Source of the DNA: Chloroflexota bacterium
GTDB lineage: Bacteria; Chloroflexota; Anaerolineae; Anaerolineales; E44-bin32
Direction: 5' to 3'
NCBI GenBank assembly: GCA_026390045.1
Contig: JAPLGR010000106.1
Coordinates: 1-6,286, forward strand
DNA: 6,286 nt
Shown here one piece after another: positions 1-6,286 of the stretch (position 1 is the first letter of the stretch; each line of letters begins with the position of its first letter). Under the pieces are notes generated by a model. That model searched no databases and was not told the DNA's origin. It worked only from the letters and a program-made list of their open reading frames with translations. A program made the position numbers and the translations under genes.

Positions 1-1058
1 GAGGCGGGTACACCGTGGACGGCCGCCTGGTCTCGCCCGCCGCTCAGGCAGGCACCGCGGCTGCGCGCGACACCCTGGTCAGCCTGGGAGCACGCTTCCT
101 GTATCTCTATGACTACCCCGACTCGCCCATGCGCCTGGACAGGGTCAGGGACTTCTGCGCCGCTGCCCGTACTGTCCGCACCCTAGCCCACGCCCGGATG
201 GGCATGATGGGCTACGCGGACATGGGCCTATACTCCCTGATGTTCGACGGCCTGGACCTGCGCACCAGGCTTGGCATCGAGGTCGAGTCCTACGACATGC
301 TGGAGATGGAGCAAGGCATGGCGCGGCTGACGCCCGACCGTGTCAACCGGACCGTCGGCGAGTGGAAGCGCGAGTGGGCCTTCGAGCAACCGGTGCCGGA
401 TGCGATGCTCGAGCGCGTGGCGCGCCTGACACTGGCCCTGGGCGACAAGATCGACGAGCGGGGCTACCTCGCCATGTCCACCAAGTGCGTCTACGGAGTC
501 ACCAAGTACATGGGTTGCACCGCCTGCATGGCGCAGTCGATCCTGGGGGACCGGACGCATTTCGTGTGCGAAAACGACGTACCAGGCATGATCACACAGA
601 CTATGCTCGGCCTGCTGAGCGGCCAGTCGACGACCTTCATGGAGATCTACGAGTACTTCCCCGATCGAATCCTGGCAGGCGCATGCGGTTTCGTGCCGAC
701 GTCGTTCATCGAGGACGGGAAGGTGCGCGTACGCGGGCACACGTGGGGAGGCTCCTCCGGAGGCCTCGTGAACACAGCACAGGTCAAGTCAGGCCGCGTG
801 ACCTTGGCGCGCCTTTCGCCCCGCGGCCAACCCTACCGTATGCACCTCGTCACAGGAGAGGCGGTGAGACCGCGCCCGTGGGAGGAGTTGGGCTGGGCTC
901 CGCCGGCGCCATACTTCCCCTCGATGGAGATCCTGCCGGATGGCGGGATGGAGAACTTCGTCAACAAGACGCTGGCGCAGCATTTCGCCGTGGCTTACGG
1001 CGACCACCGCCAGAGGCTCGAGGACCTTTGTCGGCTCCTTGAGATCGAGGTGATCTGA
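1..1058 (+). CDS. L-fucose/L-arabinose isomerase-superfamily protein, copy A (5' end missing)
   Basis: The reading frame is open from base 3 (first whole codon) to the TGA at 1056-1058. The GTG at 15 is probably an internal codon, because the frame aligns with residue ~120 onward of the paralog at 5050, so about 118 N-terminal residues lie outside the window and the full protein would be near 470 residues. Shared landmarks with the paralog are GRLV, QAGT, GMMGYxDMxLY, ERGY, END and a C-terminal block GRVTLxRLxxRGxxYRMH. Family knowledge: such enzymes interconvert aldoses and ketoses in the cytoplasm with a divalent metal. Candidate metal ligands are Glu at 570-572 (in CENDVPG), Glu at 642-644 (in FMEIYEYF, 24 residues later, the same spacing as Glu337-Asp361 of E. 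coli FucI) and His at 981-983 (in AQHFAVAYGD). Cysteines at 486, 516, 525 and 567 surround this site, in a pattern I associate with the family. Substrate unknown; a non-sugar-isomerase role is possible. Confidence 0.85.
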   Translation, partial: GGYTVDGRLVSPAAQAGTAAARDTLVSLGARFLYLYDYPDSPMRLDRVRDFCAAARTVRTLAHARMGMMGYADMGLYSLMFDGLDLRTRLGIEVESYDMLEMEQGMARLTPDRVNRTVGEWKREWAFEQPVPDAMLERVARLTLALGDKIDERGYLAMSTKCVYGVTKYMGCTACMAQSILGDRTHFVCENDVPGMITQTMLGLLSGQSTTFMEIYEYFPDRILAGACGFVPTSFIEDGKVRVRGHTWGGSSGGLVNTAQVKSGRVTLARLSPRGQPYRMHLVTGEAVRPRPWEELGWAPPAPYFPSMEILPDGGMENFVNKTLAQHFAVAYGDHRQRLEDLCRLLEIEVI

Positions 1059-1228
1059 GGCGCTCATCACACTGCACATGCCTCTCCCTTCATCGCCCAT
1101 GAACCTTCCGCCACTGGTTTCCACGGAGCCCAGGAGCCTCGCGGGGACTTCCCAGCGCAGGCATTGCGCGCGGCGGTGCAACTCCTCAAGGCCTTTGGCT
1201 CCTGCGGGCCGCGCCACGGGCATCCGAC

Positions 1229-1257
1229 TTGCGTCCACTGCCTGCCGAGGCTATAAA
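1229..1257 (+). promoter_or_regulatory. Possible sigma70-type promoter
   Basis: TTGCGT (1229-1234) and TATAAA (1252-1257) are separated by exactly 17 bases. The -10 matches the consensus at 5 of 6 positions, and the -35 at 3 of 6. TATAAA stands out in otherwise GC-rich DNA. If used, transcription would begin near 1264 and leave a leader of about 410 bases before the binding-protein gene. The long distance and the weak -35 keep this tentative. A second promoter closer to 1676 is possible but I found no good match. Confidence 0.3.
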
Positions 1258-1613
1258 TGATGAGCCCGGTTTGATGGCCTCCAATCGGCGCCAGAACTCG
1301 CTTGGGAAAACCGAGATTAGGAGGGTCAGTCAGCTCCGAGGACTCCGTGTCATCGGATTTCCGCTCCGGCGGCGGAGGAACGCAGCGCCTGCGACTCCCT
1401 GCCAGCCAGGAATCCGCATGATCAGAGAAGGGCGCTCAGACTGGAGCCGCCCGTCGCGTGTTCACTGCCGTCTGTGGGCCGTGAGCCAAGATCGTTCCCG
1501 CCACGCAAGGGATTGGCTCTGGTAAACGACGCGTTACAGAAGCACAGGGAGGCCAACCGGAAAGGGATGACACCCTGAAAGGAGAGGAGAGGACGCAGAC
1601 AGGTACTCGGTCC

Positions 1614-1679
1614 ATGCAGAATAGCCGCCCGATTGTTCAGGGGAATCCGATCACACACAGAATCTGGAGGAGGAAATGA
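1614..1679 (+). CDS. Possible 21-codon leader ORF overlapping the binding-protein start
   Basis: An ATG at 1614 opens 21 codons ending in TGA at 1677-1679, so the stop overlaps the ATG at 1676 as ATGA, an arrangement used in translational coupling. The predicted peptide begins MQNSRPIVQG and ends in WRRK. There is no well-placed Shine-Dalgarno sequence: the purine-rich GGAGAGGAGAGG stretch is more than 20 bases upstream. The downstream gene has its own strong ribosome binding site, which lies inside this ORF. It may be a chance open frame. Confidence 0.15.
   Translation: MQNSRPIVQGNPITHRIWRRK
1666..1673 (+). promoter_or_regulatory. Strong ribosome binding site of the binding-protein gene
   Basis: GGAGGAGG precedes the ATG at 1676. 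The GGAGG at 1666-1670 sits five bases from the start codon. This is the strongest Shine-Dalgarno sequence in the window and fixes the start of the binding protein. It fits the high expression usual for extracytoplasmic binding proteins. Confidence 0.85.
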
Positions 1680-2992
1680 AGAGGACCACCCGCTTGTTGA
1701 TTGGTGCGTTGTTCGTGCTCTCGACGCTGCTGGCGGCCGCTGGCTGCGCAAAGGCTCCCGAGGCGCAGAAGCTGACCATCTGGATCAATGGACGGGACAG
1801 CTTCATCGGCCCCAATGAGCAGCAACTTCCTCAGGACCAATGGTACATCTCCCAGGCGATCAAGCGGTTTGAGGAGGCCAATCCCGGCGTGACCGTCGAG
1901 TTGGTCGTCCAGGCGGATGCCTATGCGGCGCATCAGATGTTCCGCACGACTGCGCTGGCCGGGAACGCCCCCGACATCGCCAACCTGTGGGCCGGGCAGT
2001 TCATCTTCGCCCTCGAGGATGCCATCACCCCCATCACCGACAAGATCCCGCAGGCCGACAAGGACACGATCCTCGGCTGGGACACAGACACGGTCGGCTT
2101 CACGGCAGGCAATCCTATCCTCGGCTATCCGACCCCGGACAACCAGCTGTGCTTCTTCCTGTACAACAAGAAGATCGTGCAGGAGGTCGGGCTGGACTTC
2201 GAGGCCAACCCGCCGCGGACCATGGACGACTTCTACGCGACCATGGAGAAGATCAAGAACGCCGGGTATATCCCGATCGGGGCGGACGAGGCAGTCGACG
2301 GGTATGCCTACTACTTCTTCCAGATCGCGGCCTACTGGTGGGTCCAGCAGAACGGGTTTGACCCGATCCTGGCCGAAGACCGGGGTGAGGCGAACTTTGC
2401 CGATGACCAGGCGTTGCTGACGGCCCTCGAGGCCTACCAGGAGATCTGGGCGAAGGGCTACATGAATCAGGACGCGGCCACGTCCAGCGACTCGTGGAAC
2501 AAGTTCCTGCAGGGGAAGATAGCCATGGTGCCCCGCGTCAGCTCGTTCGTGAAGGACGCGCAGGACGCCCTGGGCGTGGAGAACGTTGGGGTGATCATCC
2601 CGCCGGACATCTCCGATACGGCTGTGATCAAGAACGGCACGATCGGCGGCCCGGGCCAGGTGATGGTCGTTTCCAAGAATTCCACGAACGTCGATCTGGC
2701 GATCAAGTTTATGTCGTTCCTTAACTCGAAGGCCGAAGTGCTCGAGCTGAACAAGTTCCAGACCAAGGTCCCGATCCGGACGGACGTCACCCCGACGGAC
2801 CTGGGCGCGGAGCCGGGCACGGCGCTGGCCAAGCTGATCGAGTGGAGCGGGAACTACGTGTTCTGGGTTGACAACTCCCTCTCGGGGCCGGTGGTAGATG
2901 ATTTCAATAAGCTGCTGCCGCTGGTGCTGACCGGCAAGATGACGCCGCTGGAGCTGGCCCAGCAGCTGGACAAGGACAAGGGCGCGCAATAG
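1676..2992 (+). CDS. Sugar ABC transporter substrate-binding lipoprotein (CUT1 class, SBP_bac_1 family)
   Basis: A 438-residue extracytoplasmic binding protein that should capture a sugar and deliver it to the permeases encoded downstream. The N-terminus is a lipoprotein signal peptide: basic KRTTR, a hydrophobic stretch at about residues 7-22, then an AAGC lipobox with Cys24 as the lipidated residue, so the mature protein is membrane-anchored outside the cell. The mature region opens with KLTIWI, followed by the FEEANPGVTVEL strand-helix block and a LAGNAPDIANLW segment, all typical of the MalE/UgpB-like family. Length is normal. Aromatic stretches such as YWWVQQNGF could contribute to sugar stacking, but the ligand cannot be named. 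The start is supported by GGAGGAGG immediately upstream. The stop is TAG, followed by a strong stem-loop before the permease genes. Confidence 0.93.
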   Translation: MKRTTRLLIGALFVLSTLLAAAGCAKAPEAQKLTIWINGRDSFIGPNEQQLPQDQWYISQAIKRFEEANPGVTVELVVQADAYAAHQMFRTTALAGNAPDIANLWAGQFIFALEDAITPITDKIPQADKDTILGWDTDTVGFTAGNPILGYPTPDNQLCFFLYNKKIVQEVGLDFEANPPRTMDDFYATMEKIKNAGYIPIGADEAVDGYAYYFFQIAAYWWVQQNGFDPILAEDRGEANFADDQALLTALEAYQEIWAKGYMNQDAATSSDSWNKFLQGKIAMVPRVSSFVKDAQDALGVENVGVIIPPDISDTAVIKNGTIGGPGQVMVVSKNSTNVDLAIKFMSFLNSKAEVLELNKFQTKVPIRTDVTPTDLGAEPGTALAKLIEWSGNYVFWVDNSLSGPVVDDFNKLLPLVLTGKMTPLELAQQLDKDKGAQ

Positions 2993-3037
2993 GCTCTTAT
3001 CCAGACGGCGATCGATCTCAGGGAGAGTGACGGTTAA

Positions 3038-3078
3038 CCATTTGCGGGGGCTGCCTGTCGGGTGGCCCCCGCAAATGG
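3038..3078 (+). promoter_or_regulatory. Intercistronic 14-bp stem-loop between binding-protein and permease genes
   Basis: Arms 3038-3051 (CCATTTGCGGGGGC) and 3065-3078 (GCCCCCGCAAATGG) are perfectly complementary over 14 bp around a 13-base loop. No T run follows, so it is not a classical intrinsic terminator. It lies 45 bases after the binding-protein stop and about 48 bases before the first permease start. Stem-loops in this place in other binding-protein operons (for example the malE-malF intergenic region of E. coli) protect the upstream message from 3' exonucleases or attenuate read-through, giving more binding protein than permease. The same role is inferred here. An 8-base palindrome, GGTTAACC (3032-3039), overlaps its left foot. 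Confidence 0.75.
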
Positions 3079-3126
3079 GCCTGAAGGCGAGTTGGGTTCG
3101 GTTGGCCCGCAACGGCGATGATTTGA

Positions 3127-4026
3127 ATGGTGAGCGACAAGGTTGCAGTCAAGCGCAGGTTCAGGCTATCCGAGGGAATCCTGTCGATTCTCCCGGTGCT
3201 TGTCGTGCTGATCTTCATGCGCTTCTACCCCATGGTGGCGGCGATCTACCGGAGCTTCACCAACTGGGACGGTTTGTACCGCAGCGATTGGATCGGGCTA
3301 GCCAACTACGTGCAGATCTTCACCAACAGCCCCTTCTGGAAACTGCTCCGGAACAGCCTCATCCTGCTCACGACCGTGCCCCTTCAATTGATGATCGGCC
3401 TGTTCGTCGCCGTGCTGCTGTATGAGGAAGTCAAGGGCTGGCGGTTCTTCCGGACGATCATCTATCTCCCCCAGATCATCTCCGCCGTGACCATCGGGTA
3501 TCTGTTTCGGGTTGCCTTCAGTCTGGATGGTCCGGTGAACCTTGTACTGCGCAAGATCGGGCTGGAGTTCCTAGCCAATGAATGGCTTGGCAATACCGGC
3601 ACCGCGCTGGGCGTGTTGGTGTTCTGCCTGACCTGGTTCTCCATCGGCTGGCAGGCGATTGTGATCCTGGGCGGGATGTCCAAGATCTCCCCAGAGGTCT
3701 TCGAGGCCGCCCGCATGGATGGCGCCAACTACTGGCAGAGGACCTTCTTTGTCGTCATCCCGATGATCTCGAGGACGATCGAGTACGCCGTGATCATGTC
3801 GATGGTCTGGACGCTGACCAGCGTCTTTGCCTTCATCTTCTCGATCACGGCCGGGGGCCCTGGATATGAGACCTCGACCCTCGACTACATGATCTACCGA
3901 AAGTTCTACCAGGCGGGCGCCCCCTACGGTTCCGCCTCGGCCTTTGCCGTGATCCTGCTGATCATCATTCTGGTCTTTACGGTCGTTGAAATGCGCGTCG
4001 CTAACAAGGCCAGCGAATGGGAATGA
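3127..4026 (+). CDS. Sugar ABC transporter permease 1 (MalF/UgpA-like)
   Basis: A 299-residue inner-membrane protein forming one half of the sugar channel. Hydrophobic segments at about residues 18-38, 77-98, 110-130, 160-183, 219-243 and 269-289 give the six-helix topology usual for this family. The cytoplasmic EAA loop, which docks the ATPase, is present: EAA at 193-195, Gly199 and Pro212. The stretch TAGGPGYETSTLDYMIY after helix 5 is also characteristic. A TGA directly before the ATG at 3127 rules out any earlier start; GTG at 3130 is the only close alternative. No Shine-Dalgarno sequence is visible upstream, in contrast to the binding-protein gene, so translation is probably weaker. The next permease starts 10 bases after its stop. 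Confidence 0.93.
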   Translation: MVSDKVAVKRRFRLSEGILSILPVLVVLIFMRFYPMVAAIYRSFTNWDGLYRSDWIGLANYVQIFTNSPFWKLLRNSLILLTTVPLQLMIGLFVAVLLYEEVKGWRFFRTIIYLPQIISAVTIGYLFRVAFSLDGPVNLVLRKIGLEFLANEWLGNTGTALGVLVFCLTWFSIGWQAIVILGGMSKISPEVFEAARMDGANYWQRTFFVVIPMISRTIEYAVIMSMVWTLTSVFAFIFSITAGGPGYETSTLDYMIYRKFYQAGAPYGSASAFAVILLIIILVFTVVEMRVANKASEWE

Positions 4027-4036
4027 GCGGCTTCGG

Positions 4037-4873
4037 ATGCTAGCCAAGGTCAACCAGAAGCTGTCGGGGGCCCTGGTCTTCCTGGTCCTGTTGGTGCTGT
4101 CGATCACCAATCTCTATCCGTTCTTCTATATGTTCTTGAACTCTGTCAAGTCCAGAACGGACTACTTTGTCAACCCGTTCAGCGTGCGGGGCCTGGAACT
4201 GACGTGGGACAACTACCGAACCATGATCAGTCAGTTCAAGATCCTGAATCTCTTCGGGAATTCCTTCTTCATATCCTTCTTCACCATCCTCCTGCTCCTG
4301 TGCCTCGGCATCGTGGCTAGTTATGCCTTCGCCAAGCTGCGCTTCAAGGGGAAGGAAGTCATCTACCTGCTGATCATCTCGACCATGTTCATACCGGTCC
4401 AGGCGACGATCATTCCCCTGTATGTGTTCTTCTCCAGGCTCGACCTGGTCAACACCGGCTGGTCGGTGATCTTCATCTACGTGGGCATGTTCATTCCCGA
4501 GGTCATCCTCCTGATGACCTCGGGGTTCCGGGGCATCCCGGACGAGTTGATCGAGGCGGCCAAGCTGGACGGCGCGGGCTACTTCGATGTCATCCGCTAC
4601 GTGATCATCCCGATGGGGAGACCCTCGATCATCCTGTGTATCATCTTCTACTTCATTGTCACGTGGAACGACCTGTTCGCCCCAATGATTCTCCTGCAGA
4701 GCATGGACAAGCGGACCGTGATGGTTGCGCTGGCCGCGCTTCTGTCCCGCTACTCCGGCGACCCCACCTTCCAGTTTGCGGGCCTGGTCCTGGCTTCGAT
4801 CCCCGCGATTCTGGTGTATGTGTTCTTCCAGCGGTACATTGTCAAGGGGATCAGCCTGGGGGCAACCAAGTAG
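4037..4873 (+). CDS. Sugar ABC transporter permease 2 (MalG/UgpE-like)
   Basis: The second channel subunit, 278 residues from the ATG at 4037. Hydrophobic helices lie at about 11-33, 76-98, 108-132, 143-164, 196-220 and 247-267. The ATPase-docking EAA motif is at 173-175 with Gly179, and the block ASYAFAKLRFKGK plus the C-terminal QRYIVKGISLGATK are hallmarks of the MalG-like partner. The frame remains open upstream to a TTG at 3986, which would overlap permease 1 by 41 bases and add 17 hydrophilic residues. The ATG is preferred because it gives the normal length and places a short basic N-terminus before helix 1. The ribosome binding site is weak, so translation may be coupled to permease 1. 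No ATPase gene follows; family members commonly share an unlinked MsmX/UgpC-type ATPase. Confidence 0.93.
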   Translation: MLAKVNQKLSGALVFLVLLVLSITNLYPFFYMFLNSVKSRTDYFVNPFSVRGLELTWDNYRTMISQFKILNLFGNSFFISFFTILLLLCLGIVASYAFAKLRFKGKEVIYLLIISTMFIPVQATIIPLYVFFSRLDLVNTGWSVIFIYVGMFIPEVILLMTSGFRGIPDELIEAAKLDGAGYFDVIRYVIIPMGRPSIILCIIFYFIVTWNDLFAPMILLQSMDKRTVMVALAALLSRYSGDPTFQFAGLVLASIPAILVYVFFQRYIVKGISLGATK

Positions 4874-4988
4874 GCCTGCGCACTCCCCGCCGCGGCTTGC
4901 ATCAGGCCTGCGGCGATCCGCTCTACTTCAGTTCCAGCGCAAGGCACGCGGGGGAGCGCCGGCAGGTCGGCGCGATGGGGAACAAGGC

Positions 4989-5008
4989 CGCGCCGCTACC
5001 CTGGCGCG
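4989..5008 (+). other. Small GC-rich hairpin in the permease 2 to isomerase B gap
   Basis: CGCGCC (4989-4994) pairs with GGCGCG (5003-5008) around an eight-base loop. There is no T run, so termination is not implied. The rest of the 176-base gap (4874-5049) is GC-rich, with a 9-base direct repeat AGGCCTGCG at 4872-4880 (beginning in the permease stop codon) and 4904-4912. I see no good promoter in it, so isomerase B is most simply read as part of the transporter operon. Confidence 0.3.
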
Positions 5009-5037
5009 CCGCTGGCGGAATAGTGTAGGTCAGTCAC

Positions 5038-5042
5038 AGGAG
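5038..5042 (+). promoter_or_regulatory. Ribosome binding site of isomerase copy B
   Basis: AGGAG lies seven bases before the ATG at 5050, an ideal spacing, and decides the start of the downstream gene. Confidence 0.75.
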
Positions 5043-5049
5043 TCGAACC

Positions 5050-6286
5050 ATGCGTGAAACAGAAGGCTCTGTCACCTCGCGCGCAAATAGCGACAAGACG
5101 GTGCCACTCCCCAAGATCAAGGCGGCCCTGGTCGGCTTCGGTGAGGTGAACAGCCCGCGGGATCTGATTGAGCGGAAGGTCGCCCACGCGCGCGAAGCGT
5201 TGGAGAAACTGGGGCTGGAGTTGGTGACCACCGGGCCGGTCAGCGACGACCCGGCGGGTCAAGACGAGAAGCGCGCTCGGGAGGATCTGGCGCGGGAGGA
5301 CTTTGATCTGCTCTTGGTGTGCCTGGCAGGCTGGATCCCGTCGCACACGGTGATCGATGTGATCAGCCCCTTTGCCCATAAGCCGATGGTGCTGTGGGGT
5401 CTCACCGGGACGTACCAGAACGGACGATTGGTGACGACGGCCGACCAGGCGGGTACCACGGCCCTGCGCGATCCGATGGAAGCCATGGGCTTCAAGTTCA
5501 AGTACATCTACGATACCCCCGAGGATCCCTACGGAAGCGCGCGAGAGGTTGCGGCATACGCGGAGGTTGCCCGCGCGGCCTCGCTCCTTCGGCGTTCGCA
5601 TGTCGGGATGATGGGGTATCGCGACATGCGGCTGTACGGCACCCTAGTGGACGGGGTTTCGCTGCGGCGGGTGGTGGGCGCAGAGGTCGACGTTTTCGAG
5701 ATGCTGGAAGTGGTCCAGCGGATGGCAGAGAAGGATGCTCGAGAGGTGAGGGCAGTGGTGGACCGCCTGCTCTCTGAGTGGGATTTCGAAGGGGAAGTTG
5801 ATCCGGCTGTGCTTGACCAGCCGATCCGCATGTACCTGGCGATCAAGGACGTCGCCCGCGAACGCGGGTACCAGGGGATCTCCCTGACCGACGTGGACGG
5901 GGTCAAGAAGCTGCTCAAGTTCACGCCGGGCCTAGTGATGTCGTTGCTGGTGGACTTCGAGAACTTGGCCGCTATCCCCGAGAACGACGGACTAGGGGCA
6001 GTCACGCAGCTCATGGTGCGGTACCTGACCGGTCAGGTAGGCGCGTATTTCGAGTTCTATGAGTTTCTGAAGGATCGGGTCCTGGTTGGCGTCCCTGACT
6101 TTGTCCCGGGTGCGGTCGCTGAGGGGAAAGTGCGAGCGCGCATCGCGCAGTTCGGACAGCTCGCCCCCGGCGTGCTCAATGTCTCGAAGGTCAAGACCGG
6201 CAGGGTCACGTTATGCCGGCTGGCCAGCCGGGGCGACCGATACCGGATGCACATCGCTATAGGCGAGGCCGTGGCCCCTCAGCGCT
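5050..6286 (+). CDS. L-fucose/L-arabinose isomerase-superfamily protein, copy B (3' end missing)
   Basis: The frame from the ATG at 5050 is open for 412 codons and runs off the window without a stop. Comparison with copy A suggests that about 59 C-terminal residues are missing, for a total near 471. Residues ~22-118 form the N-terminal alpha/beta domain typical of FucI-like enzymes, starting IKAALVGFG and ending in the PMVLWGLTG strand. The rest matches copy A, roughly a third identical by eye: GRLV (125-128), GMMGYRDMRLY, ERGY, PEND, FEFYEF, and GRVTLCRLxxRGDRYRMH. Candidate metal ligands are Glu311 and Glu335, 24 apart as in copy A; the C-terminal His lies beyond the edge. All four cysteines around the site in copy A are replaced here (Asp281, Phe291, Gly294, Pro310). 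Position after the permeases suggests it acts on the imported sugar, but it could be a divergent or non-catalytic partner of copy A. Confidence 0.87.
   Translation, partial: MRETEGSVTSRANSDKTVPLPKIKAALVGFGEVNSPRDLIERKVAHAREALEKLGLELVTTGPVSDDPAGQDEKRAREDLAREDFDLLLVCLAGWIPSHTVIDVISPFAHKPMVLWGLTGTYQNGRLVTTADQAGTTALRDPMEAMGFKFKYIYDTPEDPYGSAREVAAYAEVARAASLLRRSHVGMMGYRDMRLYGTLVDGVSLRRVVGAEVDVFEMLEVVQRMAEKDAREVRAVVDRLLSEWDFEGEVDPAVLDQPIRMYLAIKDVARERGYQGISLTDVDGVKKLLKFTPGLVMSLLVDFENLAAIPENDGLGAVTQLMVRYLTGQVGAYFEFYEFLKDRVLVGVPDFVPGAVAEGKVRARIAQFGQLAPGVLNVSKVKTGRVTLCRLASRGDRYRMHIAIGEAVAPQR

Larger units (their letters stand above)
1059..1675. other. 617-base intergenic region upstream of the transporter genes
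   Basis: No convincing protein gene lies here. The open frames at 1078-1260 and 1229-1525 give arginine- and proline-rich translations without recognisable motifs or good ribosome binding sites. The region holds a possible promoter (1229-1257), small GC-rich hairpins (for example GCGCA/TGCGC at 1155-1169 and CTCCG/CGGAG at 1364-1377), a weak inverted repeat GTAA-N8-TTAC at 1522-1537 that might be an operator half-site pair, and a purine-rich stretch at 1578-1592. No intrinsic terminator with a T run is seen after the upstream gene. The length and position suggest that it carries the control region of the transporter operon. Confidence 0.6.

Noticed and set aside
1131..1204. Inverted repeat CAGGAGCC / GGCTCCTG with a small hairpin inside, possible terminator of isomerase A
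   Set aside because: The loop is 58 bases and there is no T run. A few 8-base inverted pairs are expected by chance in a gap this size.
1078..1525. Two small + strand open frames (1078-1260 and 1229-1525) in the intergenic gap
   Set aside because: Their composition is that of non-coding GC-rich DNA, they overlap each other, have no good ribosome binding site and show no motif.
1522..1537. GTAA-N8-TTAC inverted repeat as a LacI-family operator
   Set aside because: Only the outer four bases are symmetric and the centre lacks the usual CG core of LacI-type operators, so it is too weak to call.
1637..3112. 491-codon open frame on the minus strand opposite the binding-protein gene
   Set aside because: It is a shadow of the GC-rich binding-protein gene: the translation is rich in Arg, Leu, Val and Asp with no recognisable domain, and the + strand frame has a lipobox, family motifs and a strong ribosome binding site.
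3986..4036. Upstream TTG start for permease 2
   Set aside because: It would add a 17-residue hydrophilic extension overlapping permease 1, which is untypical for the family; ATG 4037 gives the normal length.
1324..5036. GGTCAGTCA occurring at 1324-1332 and again at 5028-5036 as a shared regulatory site
   Set aside because: A single 9-base match between two gaps of this length is not far from chance, and neither copy has a symmetric or recognised motif.

Overview
The window (GC roughly 60% by eye, every gene on the + strand) is a stretch of bacterial carbohydrate-utilisation DNA. It holds a binding-protein-dependent sugar ABC transporter of the CUT1 class, bracketed by two paralogous genes of the L-fucose/L-arabinose isomerase superfamily. 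Both isomerase genes are cut by the window edges. The GC-rich coding sequence, the lipoprotein-type binding protein and the absence of a linked ATPase would suit a Chloroflexota-like or other high-GC bacterium, but the sequence gives no firm taxonomic marker.

Layout: 1-1058, 3' three quarters of isomerase-like gene A. 1059-1675, a 617-base non-coding gap with a possible promoter near 1229-1257, a possible 21-codon leader ORF (1614-1679), and a strong ribosome binding site just before the next gene. 1676-2992, sugar-binding lipoprotein. 2993-3126, a gap with a perfect 14-bp stem-loop (3038-3078). 3127-4026 and 4037-4873, the two membrane permeases, 10 bases apart. 4874-5049, a GC-rich gap ending in a ribosome binding site. 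5050 to the window end, isomerase-like gene B, open to the edge with no stop.

How the genes probably work together: the lipoprotein captures a sugar outside the membrane, the two permeases form the channel, and an ATPase encoded elsewhere (MsmX/UgpC type) would power uptake. Isomerase B, and perhaps A, would then interconvert an aldose and a ketose in the cytoplasm. The substrate cannot be read from the sequence. The binding protein, permeases and isomerase B look like one operon; isomerase A may be the end of a preceding transcript.

The points most worth a second look are the divergence between the two isomerase paralogs (B has lost four cysteines present in A), an unusual metal-site reading in both, and the strong stem-loop between the binding-protein and permease genes. 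I see no RNA genes, CRISPR arrays, insertion sequences or attachment sites.
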